A DNA stretch of 64,000 bases, taken from NCBI GenBank assembly GCA_910577275.1, contig CAJTMW010000012.1, positions 67,979 to 131,978 on the forward strand, in the 5' to 3' direction. The notes below the pieces were generated by a model. The model did not search any database and was not told where the DNA came from. It saw only the letters and a program-made list of their open reading frames with translations. Shown piece after piece: positions 15,494 through 23,782 of the stretch (its first letter is position 1; every line of letters starts with the position of its first letter). Source of the DNA: an uncultured Lachnospiraceae bacterium. Its GTDB lineage: Bacteria; Bacillota; Clostridia; Lachnospirales; Lachnospiraceae. The position numbers and the translations under genes are program-made.

Positions 15494-16732
15494 TTAAGTC
15501 AAAGGGTACTTATCCGTAAGCTTCTGAACAATTGCACGGGCTTCGGGAATCTTTTCCTCCCCGCCTTTTATGATTAATGCAATTGCTTCCGCAATTAAAT
15601 CCATATCCTCCGTGTTCATTCCCCTTGAGGTAACCGCCGGTGTTCCAAGGCGGACGCCGCTGGTCACGAAAGGAGACTTGGGGTCGTTTGGAATGGTGTT
15701 CTTATTGGCTGTGATATGAGCCTCATCCAGCATTTTCTCCACAGCCTTTCCGGTCAAATCATAAGGCGTCAAATCCACCAGCATCAGGTGGTTGTCCGTG
15801 CCGCCGGACACAATTTTAATTTCTCTTTTCATTAGGCCGCTGCAGAGCGCCTTTGCATTGTCAATAATATTTTGCTGATAGGTTTTAAATTCCTCCGTAA
15901 GGGCCTCCTTAAAGCATACCGCCTTTGCCGCAATGACATGCATCAGCGGGCCGCCCTGGGTGCCGGGGAAGATTGCCTTGTTAAAATTAAATTTATCCGC
16001 CGCTTCCTGATTTGCAAGAATCAGTCCGCCTCTGGGGCCTCTTAAGGTTTTGTGGGTGGTGGTTGTCACCACGTCCGCATAGGGAATCGGGCTTGGATGA
16101 AGACCGGCAGCCACAAGACCGGCTATGTGCGCCATATCCACCATAAGTACGGCTCCCACTTCGTCGGCGACTTCCCTGAATTTCTTAAAATCAATGGTTC
16201 TCGCATAGGCGGAAGCTCCTGCGATAATCATTCTGGGCCTGCACTCCAGTGCGATTTCCCTGAGTTTGTCATAATCAATGAAGCCCTCGTCATTTACACC
16301 GTAGGGCACGATTTTGAAATACTTGCCGGAAATGTTTACCGGACTTCCGTGGGTCAGATGACCGCCGTGGTCAAGGTTCATTCCCATAATGGTGTCGCCG
16401 GGATTACATACCGCAAACTGCACCGCAAGATTTGCCTGCGCGCCCGAGTGGGGCTGCACGTTGGCATAATCGCAGCCGAAAAGCTCCTTTGCCCTTTCTA
16501 TGGCAAGATTTTCCACCACGTCAACGCACTGGCAGCCGCCATAGTAACGCTTTCCCGGATAGCCTTCCGCATATTTGTTTGTCAGCGGGCTTCCCATCGC
16601 CGCCATTACTGCTTTGCTCACCCAGTTTTCGGAGGCAATCAGCTCAATATGGCTGTTCTGCCGCTCCTGCTCGTCCACAATCGCCTGGGCAATTTCCGGG
16701 TCCGCTTTTTTTACTTCATCAAATGAATACAT
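15494..16732 (-). CDS. glyA: Serine hydroxymethyltransferase
   Basis: A 412-residue PLP enzyme interconverting serine and glycine with tetrahydrofolate, the main source of one-carbon units. Motifs: LIASENWVSKAVMAAMGSPL near the N-terminus, YAEGYPGKRYYGG, and the PLP-lysine segment VTTTTHKTLRGPRGG. The length is that of the family. The start MYSFDEVKKADPE was chosen because GGAGG lies 6-7 bases upstream; a frame beginning 25 codons earlier reads through the leader hairpin. Monocistronic, with its own terminator. Confidence 0.96.
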   Translation of the reverse strand: MYSFDEVKKADPEIAQAIVDEQERQNSHIELIASENWVSKAVMAAMGSPLTNKYAEGYPGKRYYGGCQCVDVVENLAIERAKELFGCDYANVQPHSGAQANLAVQFAVCNPGDTIMGMNLDHGGHLTHGSPVNISGKYFKIVPYGVNDEGFIDYDKLREIALECRPRMIIAGASAYARTIDFKKFREVADEVGAVLMVDMAHIAGLVAAGLHPSPIPYADVVTTTTHKTLRGPRGGLILANQEAADKFNFNKAIFPGTQGGPLMHVIAAKAVCFKEALTEEFKTYQQNIIDNAKALCSGLMKREIKIVSGGTDNHLMLVDLTPYDLTGKAVEKMLDEAHITANKNTIPNDPKSPFVTSGVRLGTPAVTSRGMNTEDMDLIAEAIALIIKGGEEKIPEARAIVQKLTDKYPLT

Positions 16733-16767
16733 ATTTTCCTCCATTTTTAGTTCCGCTACAGTCTTCC

Positions 16768-16828
16768 AATGCCCCTTTGTCTGGAAGGATATCCGGCTGC
16801 TTTGCACCCTGATATCCTTCCGGGCATT
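16768..16828 (-). promoter_or_regulatory. Long stem-loop in the glyA leader
   Basis: GGAAGGATATC (minus strand) pairs perfectly with GATATCCTTCC over a 17-base loop; outside it AATGCCC pairs with GGGCATT. The structure ends 35 bases before the glyA ATG and lacks a T-tail, so it is not an intrinsic terminator. It does not match the glycine or THF riboswitch cores I know. A TTGACA near 16964 could start the leader. Confidence 0.5.
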
Positions 16829-16971
16829 GTCAGACTTTCGCTGTTTTCCAGTTCCGCTTCAGTTCCGCAACTGCGCATATTTTTTTCAACTTGTAGTTTA
16901 ACACATGCTGCCCGGAAAAAAAACCATATTCCTAATAAATCATTAAGATTTACGGAAGATGTCAAAAAATC

Positions 16972-17000
16972 TTTACTACCGCCGGATTAACTGCTAAAAT
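16972..17000 (+). promoter_or_regulatory. Promoter of the diacylglycerol-kinase gene
   Basis: TTTACT (16972-16977), 17-base spacer, TAAAAT (16995-17000), about 25 bases before the ATG. Confidence 0.55.
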
Positions 17001-17025
17001 AGGGAAAGATTTCAGAGGGGAAAAT

Positions 17026-18003
17026 ATGATGTATTACATAATCGTGAATCCGGCTTCCAAATCAGGCCGGGGCGCTAAAATCTGGTCCATGCTGATGCCG
17101 GTTTTAGAGCAGAAGGATATTGAATATAAGGTTTTCTTTTCCGCAAAAATCGGTCATGTCACCAAGCTTGTGCGCGACCTGTCAGACTCGGTGCTTGTGC
17201 GGAATCCTGAAAGCGCCTTAAAGCTGATTGTCCTTGGCGGCGACGGAACTCTGAATGAAGCGATTCAGGGGATTTCCGATTTTGGACGGGTACAGCTCGG
17301 TTATATCCCCACCGGCTCAAGCAATGATATGGCAAGGGATTTGAAGCTGCCCGAAAGCCCTCTTGAAATCCTTGATAATATTTTGCGCTGTGAAAAGCCC
17401 TGCCTTATGGATATCGGCTGCCTTGTCTATGAGAAAGCCTCTCAGCAGCTTTCCAGGCAGCATGACAGCGAGGTTTCCTTAAAGCGCTATTTTGCAGTCA
17501 GCAGCGGAATCGGCTTTGACGCCGCCGTCTGCGAGGAGGCTCTTGCTTCTAAATTTAAGAACATACTGAATAAAATAGGTCTTGGAAAGCTGACCTATCT
17601 TTCCATTGCCCTTAAGCAGCTTATCATGGCCAGAAAAATCACCTGCACCATCACGCTGGACGGCAAGGAGACGGTTTCCATTCCCAAATTTTTATTTGTG
17701 GCGGGAATGATTCACCAGTATGAAGGGGGCGGATTCAAATTCTGTCCCGGCGCCGACCCAAGGGACGGAATCATTGATATCTGCGCCGTGGGAAATATCC
17801 CGAAATGGCTGATACTGCTGGCTCTCCCCACCGCCTTTAAGGGCAATCACTACCGCTTTGACGGAATCGACCGTTATTACGCCTCCCGGGTCCACATAGA
17901 AACCTCCGCGCCCTTGTGGGTGCATACGGACGGAGAGGTTACCATGAAAAGCAGTTCCATTACGCTGACCTGCGAACGTGAAAAACTGCAGCTTTTATTA
18001 TAA
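17026..18003 (+). CDS. Diacylglycerol/sphingosine kinase-type lipid kinase (DgkB/YegS family)
   Basis: A 325-residue cytosolic lipid kinase. The DAGK catalytic fold is evident from IIVNPASKSGRGAK at the start, the nucleotide loop LIVLGGDGTLNEAIQG (about 68-83) and IPTGSSNDMARDL. The C-terminal beta domain contains APLWVHTDGE, the usual closing motif. Members recycle diacylglycerol to phosphatidic acid or phosphorylate related lipids. AGAGGGGAAAAT precedes the start; two ATG codons are adjacent. A PAP2-family phosphatase follows 76 bases later in the same direction, so the two may run opposing steps of phosphatidate metabolism. Confidence 0.9.
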   Translation: MMYYIIVNPASKSGRGAKIWSMLMPVLEQKDIEYKVFFSAKIGHVTKLVRDLSDSVLVRNPESALKLIVLGGDGTLNEAIQGISDFGRVQLGYIPTGSSNDMARDLKLPESPLEILDNILRCEKPCLMDIGCLVYEKASQQLSRQHDSEVSLKRYFAVSSGIGFDAAVCEEALASKFKNILNKIGLGKLTYLSIALKQLIMARKITCTITLDGKETVSIPKFLFVAGMIHQYEGGGFKFCPGADPRDGIIDICAVGNIPKWLILLALPTAFKGNHYRFDGIDRYYASRVHIETSAPLWVHTDGEVTMKSSSITLTCEREKLQLLL

Positions 18004-18079
18004 GTCCCCGGCAAGGGGGCAAAAGTCCCGTCGGGACAAAGGCTGTATAAAGATAAAAAGCTTTACAAAGAGGAGAATT

Positions 18080-18763
18080 ATGAAAAAAATTTATTTTGAA
18101 AGGTATAAGCACGCGATACCGCTTATTGTTTATGCCGTAATTTACTGTGTCTGGTTTGCATGGCTTGAAAGAACCGTGAAATATCCTCCCTTCATCATTC
18201 ATATGAAGGTTGACGATGTGATTCCTTTCAGCGAAATATTTGTGATTCCATATTTTTTATGGTTTTTGTATGTGTCCGCAGCCGTTTTGTATTGTTTTTT
18301 CAAAAACAAACAGGAATACTGGAAAACCTGTGTTTTTCTGTTTACCGGAATGACTGTGTTTCTGGTGATTTCCACTCTCTGGCCCAACGGACATCATCTC
18401 CGTCCTTCGGTAATGCCCAGGGAAAATATATTGACCGCTATGGTCGCCCATTTATACCGTGCGGACACACCCACCAACTTATGGCCCAGCATTCATGTGT
18501 ATAATTCCATCGGCGCCCATTTAGCCGTTATGCACAATCAGAAGCTGGCGGATAACAAAATCCTGCGCAGAGGTTCCCTTACCCTTTGCGTTTCCATTAT
18601 CCTGTCAACCGTGTTTATCAAGCAGCATTCCATGTTTGATGTGCTGACCGCCTTTATCATGGCCGGGATTATGTACCTTGTGGTGTATCAGGCTGACGTC
18701 GTCGCCCTGTATCAGGCGAACAGAGCCCACGGAAAGCAGCACGGCAGGGTGCGCAGAGTTTAA
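18080..18763 (+). CDS. PAP2-family membrane phosphatase
   Basis: A 227-residue protein with five or six transmembrane segments. PAP2 motifs are visible: LRPSVMPR (with preceding Lys/Arg), PSIHVYNSIGAH (the PSxH catalytic motif, about 137-148) and KQHSMFDVL (the third motif with catalytic His and Asp). It belongs to the phosphatidic-acid phosphatase/inositolphosphorylceramide-synthase group and acts at the membrane. AGGAGAATT precedes the ATG, which is why the upstream extension was not used. It shares the unit with the lipid kinase before it and ends in a strong terminator. Confidence 0.85.
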   Translation: MKKIYFERYKHAIPLIVYAVIYCVWFAWLERTVKYPPFIIHMKVDDVIPFSEIFVIPYFLWFLYVSAAVLYCFFKNKQEYWKTCVFLFTGMTVFLVISTLWPNGHHLRPSVMPRENILTAMVAHLYRADTPTNLWPSIHVYNSIGAHLAVMHNQKLADNKILRRGSLTLCVSIILSTVFIKQHSMFDVLTAFIMAGIMYLVVYQADVVALYQANRAHGKQHGRVRRV

Positions 18764-18798
18764 GATAAGGCGTCCTTCAAAAGAAACCTGAATATGAT

Positions 18799-18841
18799 TA
18801 CCGGGAGCGAGAATATCTCATTTTCGCTCCCGGTATTTTTT
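18799..18841 (+). terminator. Terminator of the kinase-phosphatase unit
   Basis: TACCGGGAGCGA pairs perfectly with TCGCTCCCGGTA over a 13-base loop, followed by six T. Confidence 0.92.
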
Positions 18842-18940
18842 GCAATAAGCCGGCACGCAGAGCGTGGCAGCGTTTGCAATAAGCCGGCTCGCGGAGTGTG
18901 GCAGCGTTTGCAATAAGCCGGCTCGCGGAGTGTGGCAGCG
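18839..18940. repeat. Three tandem copies of a 34-bp unit
   Basis: Units at 18839-18872, 18873-18906 and 18907-18940. Copies two and three are identical; the first differs at three positions. Each unit starts TTTGCAATAAGCCGGC and ends TGTGGCAGCG. It lies between a terminator and the ECF sigma operon. There is no spacer, so it is not CRISPR. Confidence 0.9.
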
Positions 18941-19012
18941 TTTGTTGCAAAAAAATGAACCTCATACAAAGTCATGGCGAATATAGGGTGAACAGGCAAT
19001 GGAGGTGAGGAA

Positions 19013-19537
19013 GTGAACGCAGGAGAAATAGAAAAATGTATCGATGCTTTCGGCACGGATATCTACAGATTTTGCTTAAAGCTCTGTGCGGACAGGGCGG
19101 ATGCCGAGGATTTATATCAGCAGACCTTCCTTAAAGCGTTGGAAACCAAATGGACGCTCGACTGGGAGAAAAATCCGAAAGCGCTGTTCTTCTCTCTGGC
19201 CCATAACCTCTGGAAAAGCGACCGAAGAAAGCTGGCGCGCCGGAACACGATTGCCCCTTGCAGCAATTTTGACGACGAGGCGGAGACGGTACTGCATTCT
19301 GACGAAAACATTGAAGAAGGCTATCTTCATACAGAATTGATTACAGCGGTCCGTCAAATCATTCAGACTCTCCCGGAAAAATTTCAGATACCTCTGATAC
19401 TGTTTTACCTTTCCGACTGTACCGTAGAGCAGATAGCGGCGATTATAAAGAAACCGCCCGGTACGGTGAAAAGCCGGTTGTTCAAGGGAAGAAGCTTAAT
19501 TAAAAAAAGACTGGAGGATGCTGGTTATGAGAGATAA
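19013..19537 (+). CDS. ECF-type RNA polymerase sigma factor
   Basis: A 174-residue sigma-70 family protein. Region 2 is at ~10-75 (DIYRFCLKLCADRADAEDLY, then FFSLAHNLWKSDRRK) and region 4 at ~115-170 (LPEKFQIPLILFYLSDCTVE with the HTH IAAIIKKPPGTVKSRLFKGR). The start is GTG with GGAGGTGAGG upstream. It overlaps the next gene by 11 bases, so the two are translationally coupled. A possible autoregulated promoter is GAACCT at 18957-18962 with CGA at 18978. The signal sensed is unknown. Confidence 0.92.
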   Translation: MNAGEIEKCIDAFGTDIYRFCLKLCADRADAEDLYQQTFLKALETKWTLDWEKNPKALFFSLAHNLWKSDRRKLARRNTIAPCSNFDDEAETVLHSDENIEEGYLHTELITAVRQIIQTLPEKFQIPLILFYLSDCTVEQIAAIIKKPPGTVKSRLFKGRSLIKKRLEDAGYER

Positions 19538-19919
19538 TTATTCCAACACGGAGATTTCCGATTTAAAAATAGAAGAAGCTGTCCGGGCTTCTGTGAAAAC
19601 GACAGATACGCCGCCCCCGGAGCTGAATAATAAACTGAAAGCCGCCCTGTATCAACGGGAAGCCGTCCTTAGAAGGCAGCCTGGCATGCATAAATTACCG
19701 CTCTGGTACCTGCCGATGGTTTTGAACCTGATAACCTTTTCTTTACTGGCTGTTCTGGCTCTGATAATGATTGAAAACAGTTATTTGTCTTACTTTGTCG
19801 CCGGGAGCTGCTTTTATGCCGGCGGGGCGGGGATATTGCTCACCGTAGCGGGCGTAAAGAGGGCAAACCTGAAAGAGGAGGTCACTGTACGCATTGAGAA
19901 AAGAGGTGTATTGGCATGA
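19527..19919 (+). CDS. Putative anti-sigma factor, membrane protein
   Basis: A 130-residue protein: a soluble N-terminal half (SDLKIEEAVRASVKTTDTPP), then two membrane segments (about 70-88 and 93-112: VLNLITFSLLAVLALIMI, AGSCFYAGGAGILLTVAGV). No zinc-binding HxxxCxxC motif is seen. Position directly after and overlapping an ECF sigma gene is the main reason for the call. The start was set at the second ATG (MRDNYSN), 9 bases after GGAGG; an ATG three codons earlier overlaps that SD. Confidence 0.65.
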   Translation: MRDNYSNTEISDLKIEEAVRASVKTTDTPPPELNNKLKAALYQREAVLRRQPGMHKLPLWYLPMVLNLITFSLLAVLALIMIENSYLSYFVAGSCFYAGGAGILLTVAGVKRANLKEEVTVRIEKRGVLA

Positions 19920-20806
19920 ATTATACGAAAAAGAACCGTCTTTTGCCTTTTATTGGCATTGCAGCTATCCTATTGCTGATTTTTATACGGTTTGTCCTGT
20001 TTTATCTGAAAAGCGACGGATTCAGCGGCCTTTCCATACGGCTCCCCGTCCTGCTTTTCTGCTTCATCCTTTTTGCGCTTTGTACCTCCGCGTTCTTTGC
20101 AGCGTGGGTATATCAGGATTGTAAAAGGCGGGGCGACGACCCGGTATTATGGGCGGTTGTAGTTTTTGCAGCCACACCCTTTTTAGGGCTGCTGATTTAC
20201 TTTCTGCACCGCTCGGAAACCAAAACAATATGTCCGGCCTGCGGACATCGAATTTCAGTAAAAGCAAACTATTGCGAAGAATGCGGAACGCATATCGAAA
20301 AGGAGGATAACGGTATGATGTTAAATCAGGGAACCCATCACTTAAAACTTATGATTGCCGGTATGGTGAGTATGGTGCTTATGACAGGATGTCTGACAGG
20401 CTTTATCGCCAACGCTGCTGCCAGAAACGGTATCAACACAGACGTCACTTCAAACGAGCAGGTTTGGAATCTGGGCGCAATCAGCATGAATCATAACTCT
20501 TATCTGGACGGCGTATGGAAACTGGATTTCAGAAGCGCCAGCAAAGGATTTTTGAAGGAACAGGGTATGACGATTGCGGACCCGGACGCCCAGCTGCTTT
20601 ACGCTGATGTTTCCTGCGGCACAGTACCGGAAAGCGCGTCGCTCATCCTGTGGCTGGTGCAGAAAGACAACGCCATATCCTTTGACGTCACAAATCTTTC
20701 AGAGCCTCTTGAATATCCCCTGAATGAGTTTGAGGCCGGAAAAGTTCGCGTAAGGCTGGAAATCAACGGCGTGAAAAATACCGTTTCCGAAATCTGTATT
20801 CAGTAA
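19916..20806 (+). CDS. Membrane protein with cytoplasmic zinc ribbon, third gene of the ECF operon
   Basis: A 296-residue protein whose ATG overlaps the preceding stop (ATGA). It has two or three N-terminal membrane segments (about 10-85), a zinc ribbon (CPACGHRISVKANYCEECG, about 104-122), a further hydrophobic segment (LKLMIAGMVSMVLMTGCLTG, about 143-163) and a ~130-residue C-terminal domain of beta character that would face the other side. It could be a sensor or effector of the sigma regulon. MTGC resembles a lipobox but lies far inside the protein. I know no named family covering the whole. Confidence 0.6.
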   Translation: MNYTKKNRLLPFIGIAAILLLIFIRFVLFYLKSDGFSGLSIRLPVLLFCFILFALCTSAFFAAWVYQDCKRRGDDPVLWAVVVFAATPFLGLLIYFLHRSETKTICPACGHRISVKANYCEECGTHIEKEDNGMMLNQGTHHLKLMIAGMVSMVLMTGCLTGFIANAAARNGINTDVTSNEQVWNLGAISMNHNSYLDGVWKLDFRSASKGFLKEQGMTIADPDAQLLYADVSCGTVPESASLILWLVQKDNAISFDVTNLSEPLEYPLNEFEAGKVRVRLEINGVKNTVSEICIQ

Positions 20807-20815
20807 AAACAGTCA

Positions 20816-20854
20816 GGGCGGGAAATCGCAAAACAGCTTCCCGCCCGTTTTGTT
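20816..20854 (+). terminator. Terminator of the ECF operon
   Basis: GGGCGGGAA pairs with TTCCCGCCC over a 13-base loop, followed by GTTTTGTTTT, 10 bases after the stop. Confidence 0.9.
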
Positions 20855-20876
20855 TTCAGAAAATCTGACCGGACCC

Positions 20877-21902
20877 TCAGTTGAAATTGAAGAACCGGCG
20901 GCAGATTTTATACCCTTCCACAGAAATCTTCCGACCGCTTCTTCCGGGAAGGTTTGTGCACTGGCCCAGCAGTCCGTATCTGAGCTTTCTATATAAAATC
21001 CAGTCCTTTTTCTTTAAATAATTCCAGAGCTCCTTTTTCTTTGCCAGATTTTCCTTCGTGCCTGAGCGAATCAGGAGTATCGAAGATACCGTAGTGATGA
21101 TATCCAGATAGCTTGTCATATAGTGGTTCATTTTTTTCACAGGCGCAATCAGACTTTTATTGTCTGTCATATAGTCTATCATCAGCTTATTGACCGTGAT
21201 TTGCTGGTCGATTCTCCCTATCATGATATCCTCGTTGACGGACTGGCCTTCCCTTCCTATATAATAGCGGTAAAAATTCACGTCCAGATAGTACATGTTT
21301 TTTACATAGGGAAGGGGCTCAAATACGTAAAGATTGTCCACATAGTAGGTATGTTCGGGGAGCTTCAGGCCGCATTCCCTAAGAAGCCTTGTCCTGAAAA
21401 TCACGGAATGCATCAGAATATACTGTCCCTTATGAAAATGCCTGACCTCGTCCCAGCCAAAAAGCCGCTCCACGGGCAGCGCATGCTTGTACCGCATCAC
21501 CTTATGCCGCTCCTGCCCCAGCTTTTCGTAGACGAAATTGCTGATTAGCATATCCAGCACCTTTTCCCCGCCGGTGAGGCTCTTTAAGGCGTCAAGTATC
21601 CTTTCGTAAGCCTCCTCCTTTACCCAGTCGTCGCTGTCCACCACCTTGAAGTACAGCCCCTGCGCATTCTCAATTCCGGTGTTTACTGCAGAGCCGTGTC
21701 CTCCGTTTTCCTTGTGGATTGCCCTGACAATGGAGGGGTAAGCCGCTTCGTATTCATCCGCAATCCGGGCGGTTTCGTCGGTGGAGCCGTCGTCAATAAT
21801 GAGAATTTCCACGTCCTCTCCGCCTTTTAAAAGGGAATCCACACATTTTTTCATATAGGCCGCTGAATTATAACAGGGCACCGCAAAAGATAACAGCTTC
21901 AT
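20877..21902 (-). CDS. Family 2 glycosyltransferase
   Basis: A 341-residue GT-A fold enzyme. The N-terminus carries SFAVPCYNSAAYMKKCVDSL and the nucleotide-binding ILIIDDGSTDETA; the metal DXD-type motif is FKVVDSDDWV (about 86-95). The C-terminal 120 residues are specific and end without a membrane segment. Such enzymes build surface polysaccharide or glycolipids from nucleotide sugars. It stands alone, facing the ECF operon, 63 bases downstream of the SfsA-MutY gene and possibly cotranscribed with it. Confidence 0.85.
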   Translation of the reverse strand: MKLLSFAVPCYNSAAYMKKCVDSLLKGGEDVEILIIDDGSTDETARIADEYEAAYPSIVRAIHKENGGHGSAVNTGIENAQGLYFKVVDSDDWVKEEAYERILDALKSLTGGEKVLDMLISNFVYEKLGQERHKVMRYKHALPVERLFGWDEVRHFHKGQYILMHSVIFRTRLLRECGLKLPEHTYYVDNLYVFEPLPYVKNMYYLDVNFYRYYIGREGQSVNEDIMIGRIDQQITVNKLMIDYMTDNKSLIAPVKKMNHYMTSYLDIITTVSSILLIRSGTKENLAKKKELWNYLKKKDWILYRKLRYGLLGQCTNLPGRSGRKISVEGYKICRRFFNFN

Positions 21903-21965
21903 TTCTCCTCGTTTTCTCCAATCCGATAGTTATTTTATTTATCATACCCATTTTACCGGAAAGAA

Positions 21966-23696
21966 TCAACTTAAGAAATTATAAAGATAGGCGCTGTAAG
22001 CGGAGGGAATGGGGTATTTATCCCTGACCTCCTGCTTTTTCGCAAAAATCAAATTCCCCCTGTTTTTCTTATTTGCCAGCTCGTCCACCCTCACGGCATA
22101 CCCAATCATGCGCCACTCCCTGTGGGTGAAAATATGCTTACTGTCGGCAAGCTTTTCTATTTTCAGCACCGAAAGTCCTTCCTCTTTCAGATACCCGAGA
22201 ACCTGCCGTCTGGAAAGATGCCCGGAAAGACAGGGAAATTCATACATTCCCCCAAGGAGGCCGCCCTCCGGCCGCTTTTGCAGAGCCGCCCTGTTTTCAT
22301 CCAGAATCACAAGCACCGTCTTTTCTTCAATCGTCCTTGGCTTTTTCGGCGTTTTAAAGGGAAAATCCATTTCTCTTTTCTCCCTGTGGGCGGCGCAGAG
22401 CCCCTCCCACGGACACTCCCCGCAATGGGGCGCTCCCACCGGAATGCACACCGTCGCCCCAAGCTCCATCAGCGCCTGATTGAAGTCTCCGGGCCGCTCC
22501 TTATCCATATCCCGCCATAATTCCTTTGCGACGTCGTCCCGGACCGACTGCCGTGCGATATCCCGCCCGTCCCCCTTAAGCCTTGCGAGAACCCGCAGCA
22601 CATTTCCGTCCACCGCCGGAGCCCGCCTCCCGCAGGCGATAGAGCTGACGGCTCCGGCCGTATAGCTGCCGATTCCGGGAAGCTTTAAGAGGTCTTCATA
22701 TTCCTTTGGCATAACGCCGCCGTATTCCTCCATAATCATCAGGGCCGCCTTTTTCATGTTTCTGACCCGATTGTAATAGCCAAGCCCCTCCCAGAGCTTT
22801 AAAAGCTCCTCGTCCTTTGCCTGCGCCAGATGAGCGATATCCGGCAGAGCCTTCATAAACCTGTCGTAATACCCCTTCACCGCCTCCACTCTCGTCTGCT
22901 GGAGCATAATCTCCGACACCCACACATGGTAAGGCGTGGGGTCCTCCCGCCAGGGCAGGGTTCTTTTGTTTTTATCATACCAGGAAAGAAGCGGCTCTGC
23001 GGCGATTTCCATCTCCGACAATTTTACCGGGACGCTCTGTCCTATTTCCATGGAATCCGGCGTTACCCTGCAATCGTAGGCAAGAATCTGCACTCCCGCC
23101 TCTCTGGCCTCAAGAAGGGCGTCGGCAAATTCCGGCTGTGTCTTCCGGTTCGGCGTAAAATATTTTACATTTTCCATCTGAACCACAAAAATCACATATG
23201 CCTTATAGCCCTCCCTTACAGCCTCCGCCAGCTCCGTCACGTGCTTTACCGCCCTCTCTGAGGGAGCGTCGGGAAAAAGCACGACATCCTCCTGCTCAAG
23301 GGTAACTCCCTTCACCTCAATAAAAATTTTATCCTCAGCCGTCTCCACATAAAAATCAAAGCGGGAATTGCGCCATGTCGTCTCCGGTCTTACCGATACC
23401 GTATCAGGAAAAAGCCCCCCTTTTTCCAGCCATTCCTGCACAGCCTTATTGGGCGCCTGTGAATCCATATTAATCAAACGGCTGCCCTTCTGGACAGCCA
23501 CCAAATCGTAACCTGTGCTTCTGTTCGGATTTTTGCTTTTGTTTAAAAATACCGCCGCGTTCCCGGTAAGAAGCTCCCGGCACCGCCCTGTATTTTTGAC
23601 ATGAACCTTTTCCCGCTTTCCGCCCACCGACACGTAAGCAATAAACCTGTTGGGACGGCTCTCAAAACGGGCTTCTTCTATGTTATCGTATGTCAT
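21966..23696 (-). CDS. SfsA nuclease fused to A/G-specific adenine glycosylase MutY
   Basis: One uninterrupted 576-residue frame. Residues 1-~227 are SfsA (sugar fermentation stimulation family, a PD-(D/E)XK-type nucleic-acid-binding protein): RFDFYVE with Asp114 and IFIEVKG with Glu127 and Lys129. Residues ~233-576 are MutY, which removes adenine opposite 8-oxoguanine: LPWRE at 247-251, catalytic Glu262 in SEIMLQQT, the HhH motif LPGIGSYTAG (339-348), catalytic Asp363 in VDGNV, the iron-sulfur cysteines 417/425/428/434 (CX7CX2CX5C) and a C-terminal NUDIX-like lesion-recognition domain. Both catalytic sets are complete, so both halves may be active. Cytosolic. Confidence 0.93.
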   Translation of the reverse strand: MTYDNIEEARFESRPNRFIAYVSVGGKREKVHVKNTGRCRELLTGNAAVFLNKSKNPNRSTGYDLVAVQKGSRLINMDSQAPNKAVQEWLEKGGLFPDTVSVRPETTWRNSRFDFYVETAEDKIFIEVKGVTLEQEDVVLFPDAPSERAVKHVTELAEAVREGYKAYVIFVVQMENVKYFTPNRKTQPEFADALLEAREAGVQILAYDCRVTPDSMEIGQSVPVKLSEMEIAAEPLLSWYDKNKRTLPWREDPTPYHVWVSEIMLQQTRVEAVKGYYDRFMKALPDIAHLAQAKDEELLKLWEGLGYYNRVRNMKKAALMIMEEYGGVMPKEYEDLLKLPGIGSYTAGAVSSIACGRRAPAVDGNVLRVLARLKGDGRDIARQSVRDDVAKELWRDMDKERPGDFNQALMELGATVCIPVGAPHCGECPWEGLCAAHREKREMDFPFKTPKKPRTIEEKTVLVILDENRAALQKRPEGGLLGGMYEFPCLSGHLSRRQVLGYLKEEGLSVLKIEKLADSKHIFTHREWRMIGYAVRVDELANKKNRGNLIFAKKQEVRDKYPIPSAYSAYLYNFLS

Positions 23697-23782
23697 TTTC
23701 TCCTCATTTCCGGTTCCGCATCCGCCTGCCGGACTTCCTTTGTCCGAAACCGCCGCAGGGCGGATGACATTTGCCGTTACAG

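Noticed and set aside
18839..18940. CRISPR-like repeat array
   Set aside because: Units are directly adjacent, with no unique spacers and no cas genes. The same holds for 48254-48336 and 63361-63551; I see no CRISPR in the window.
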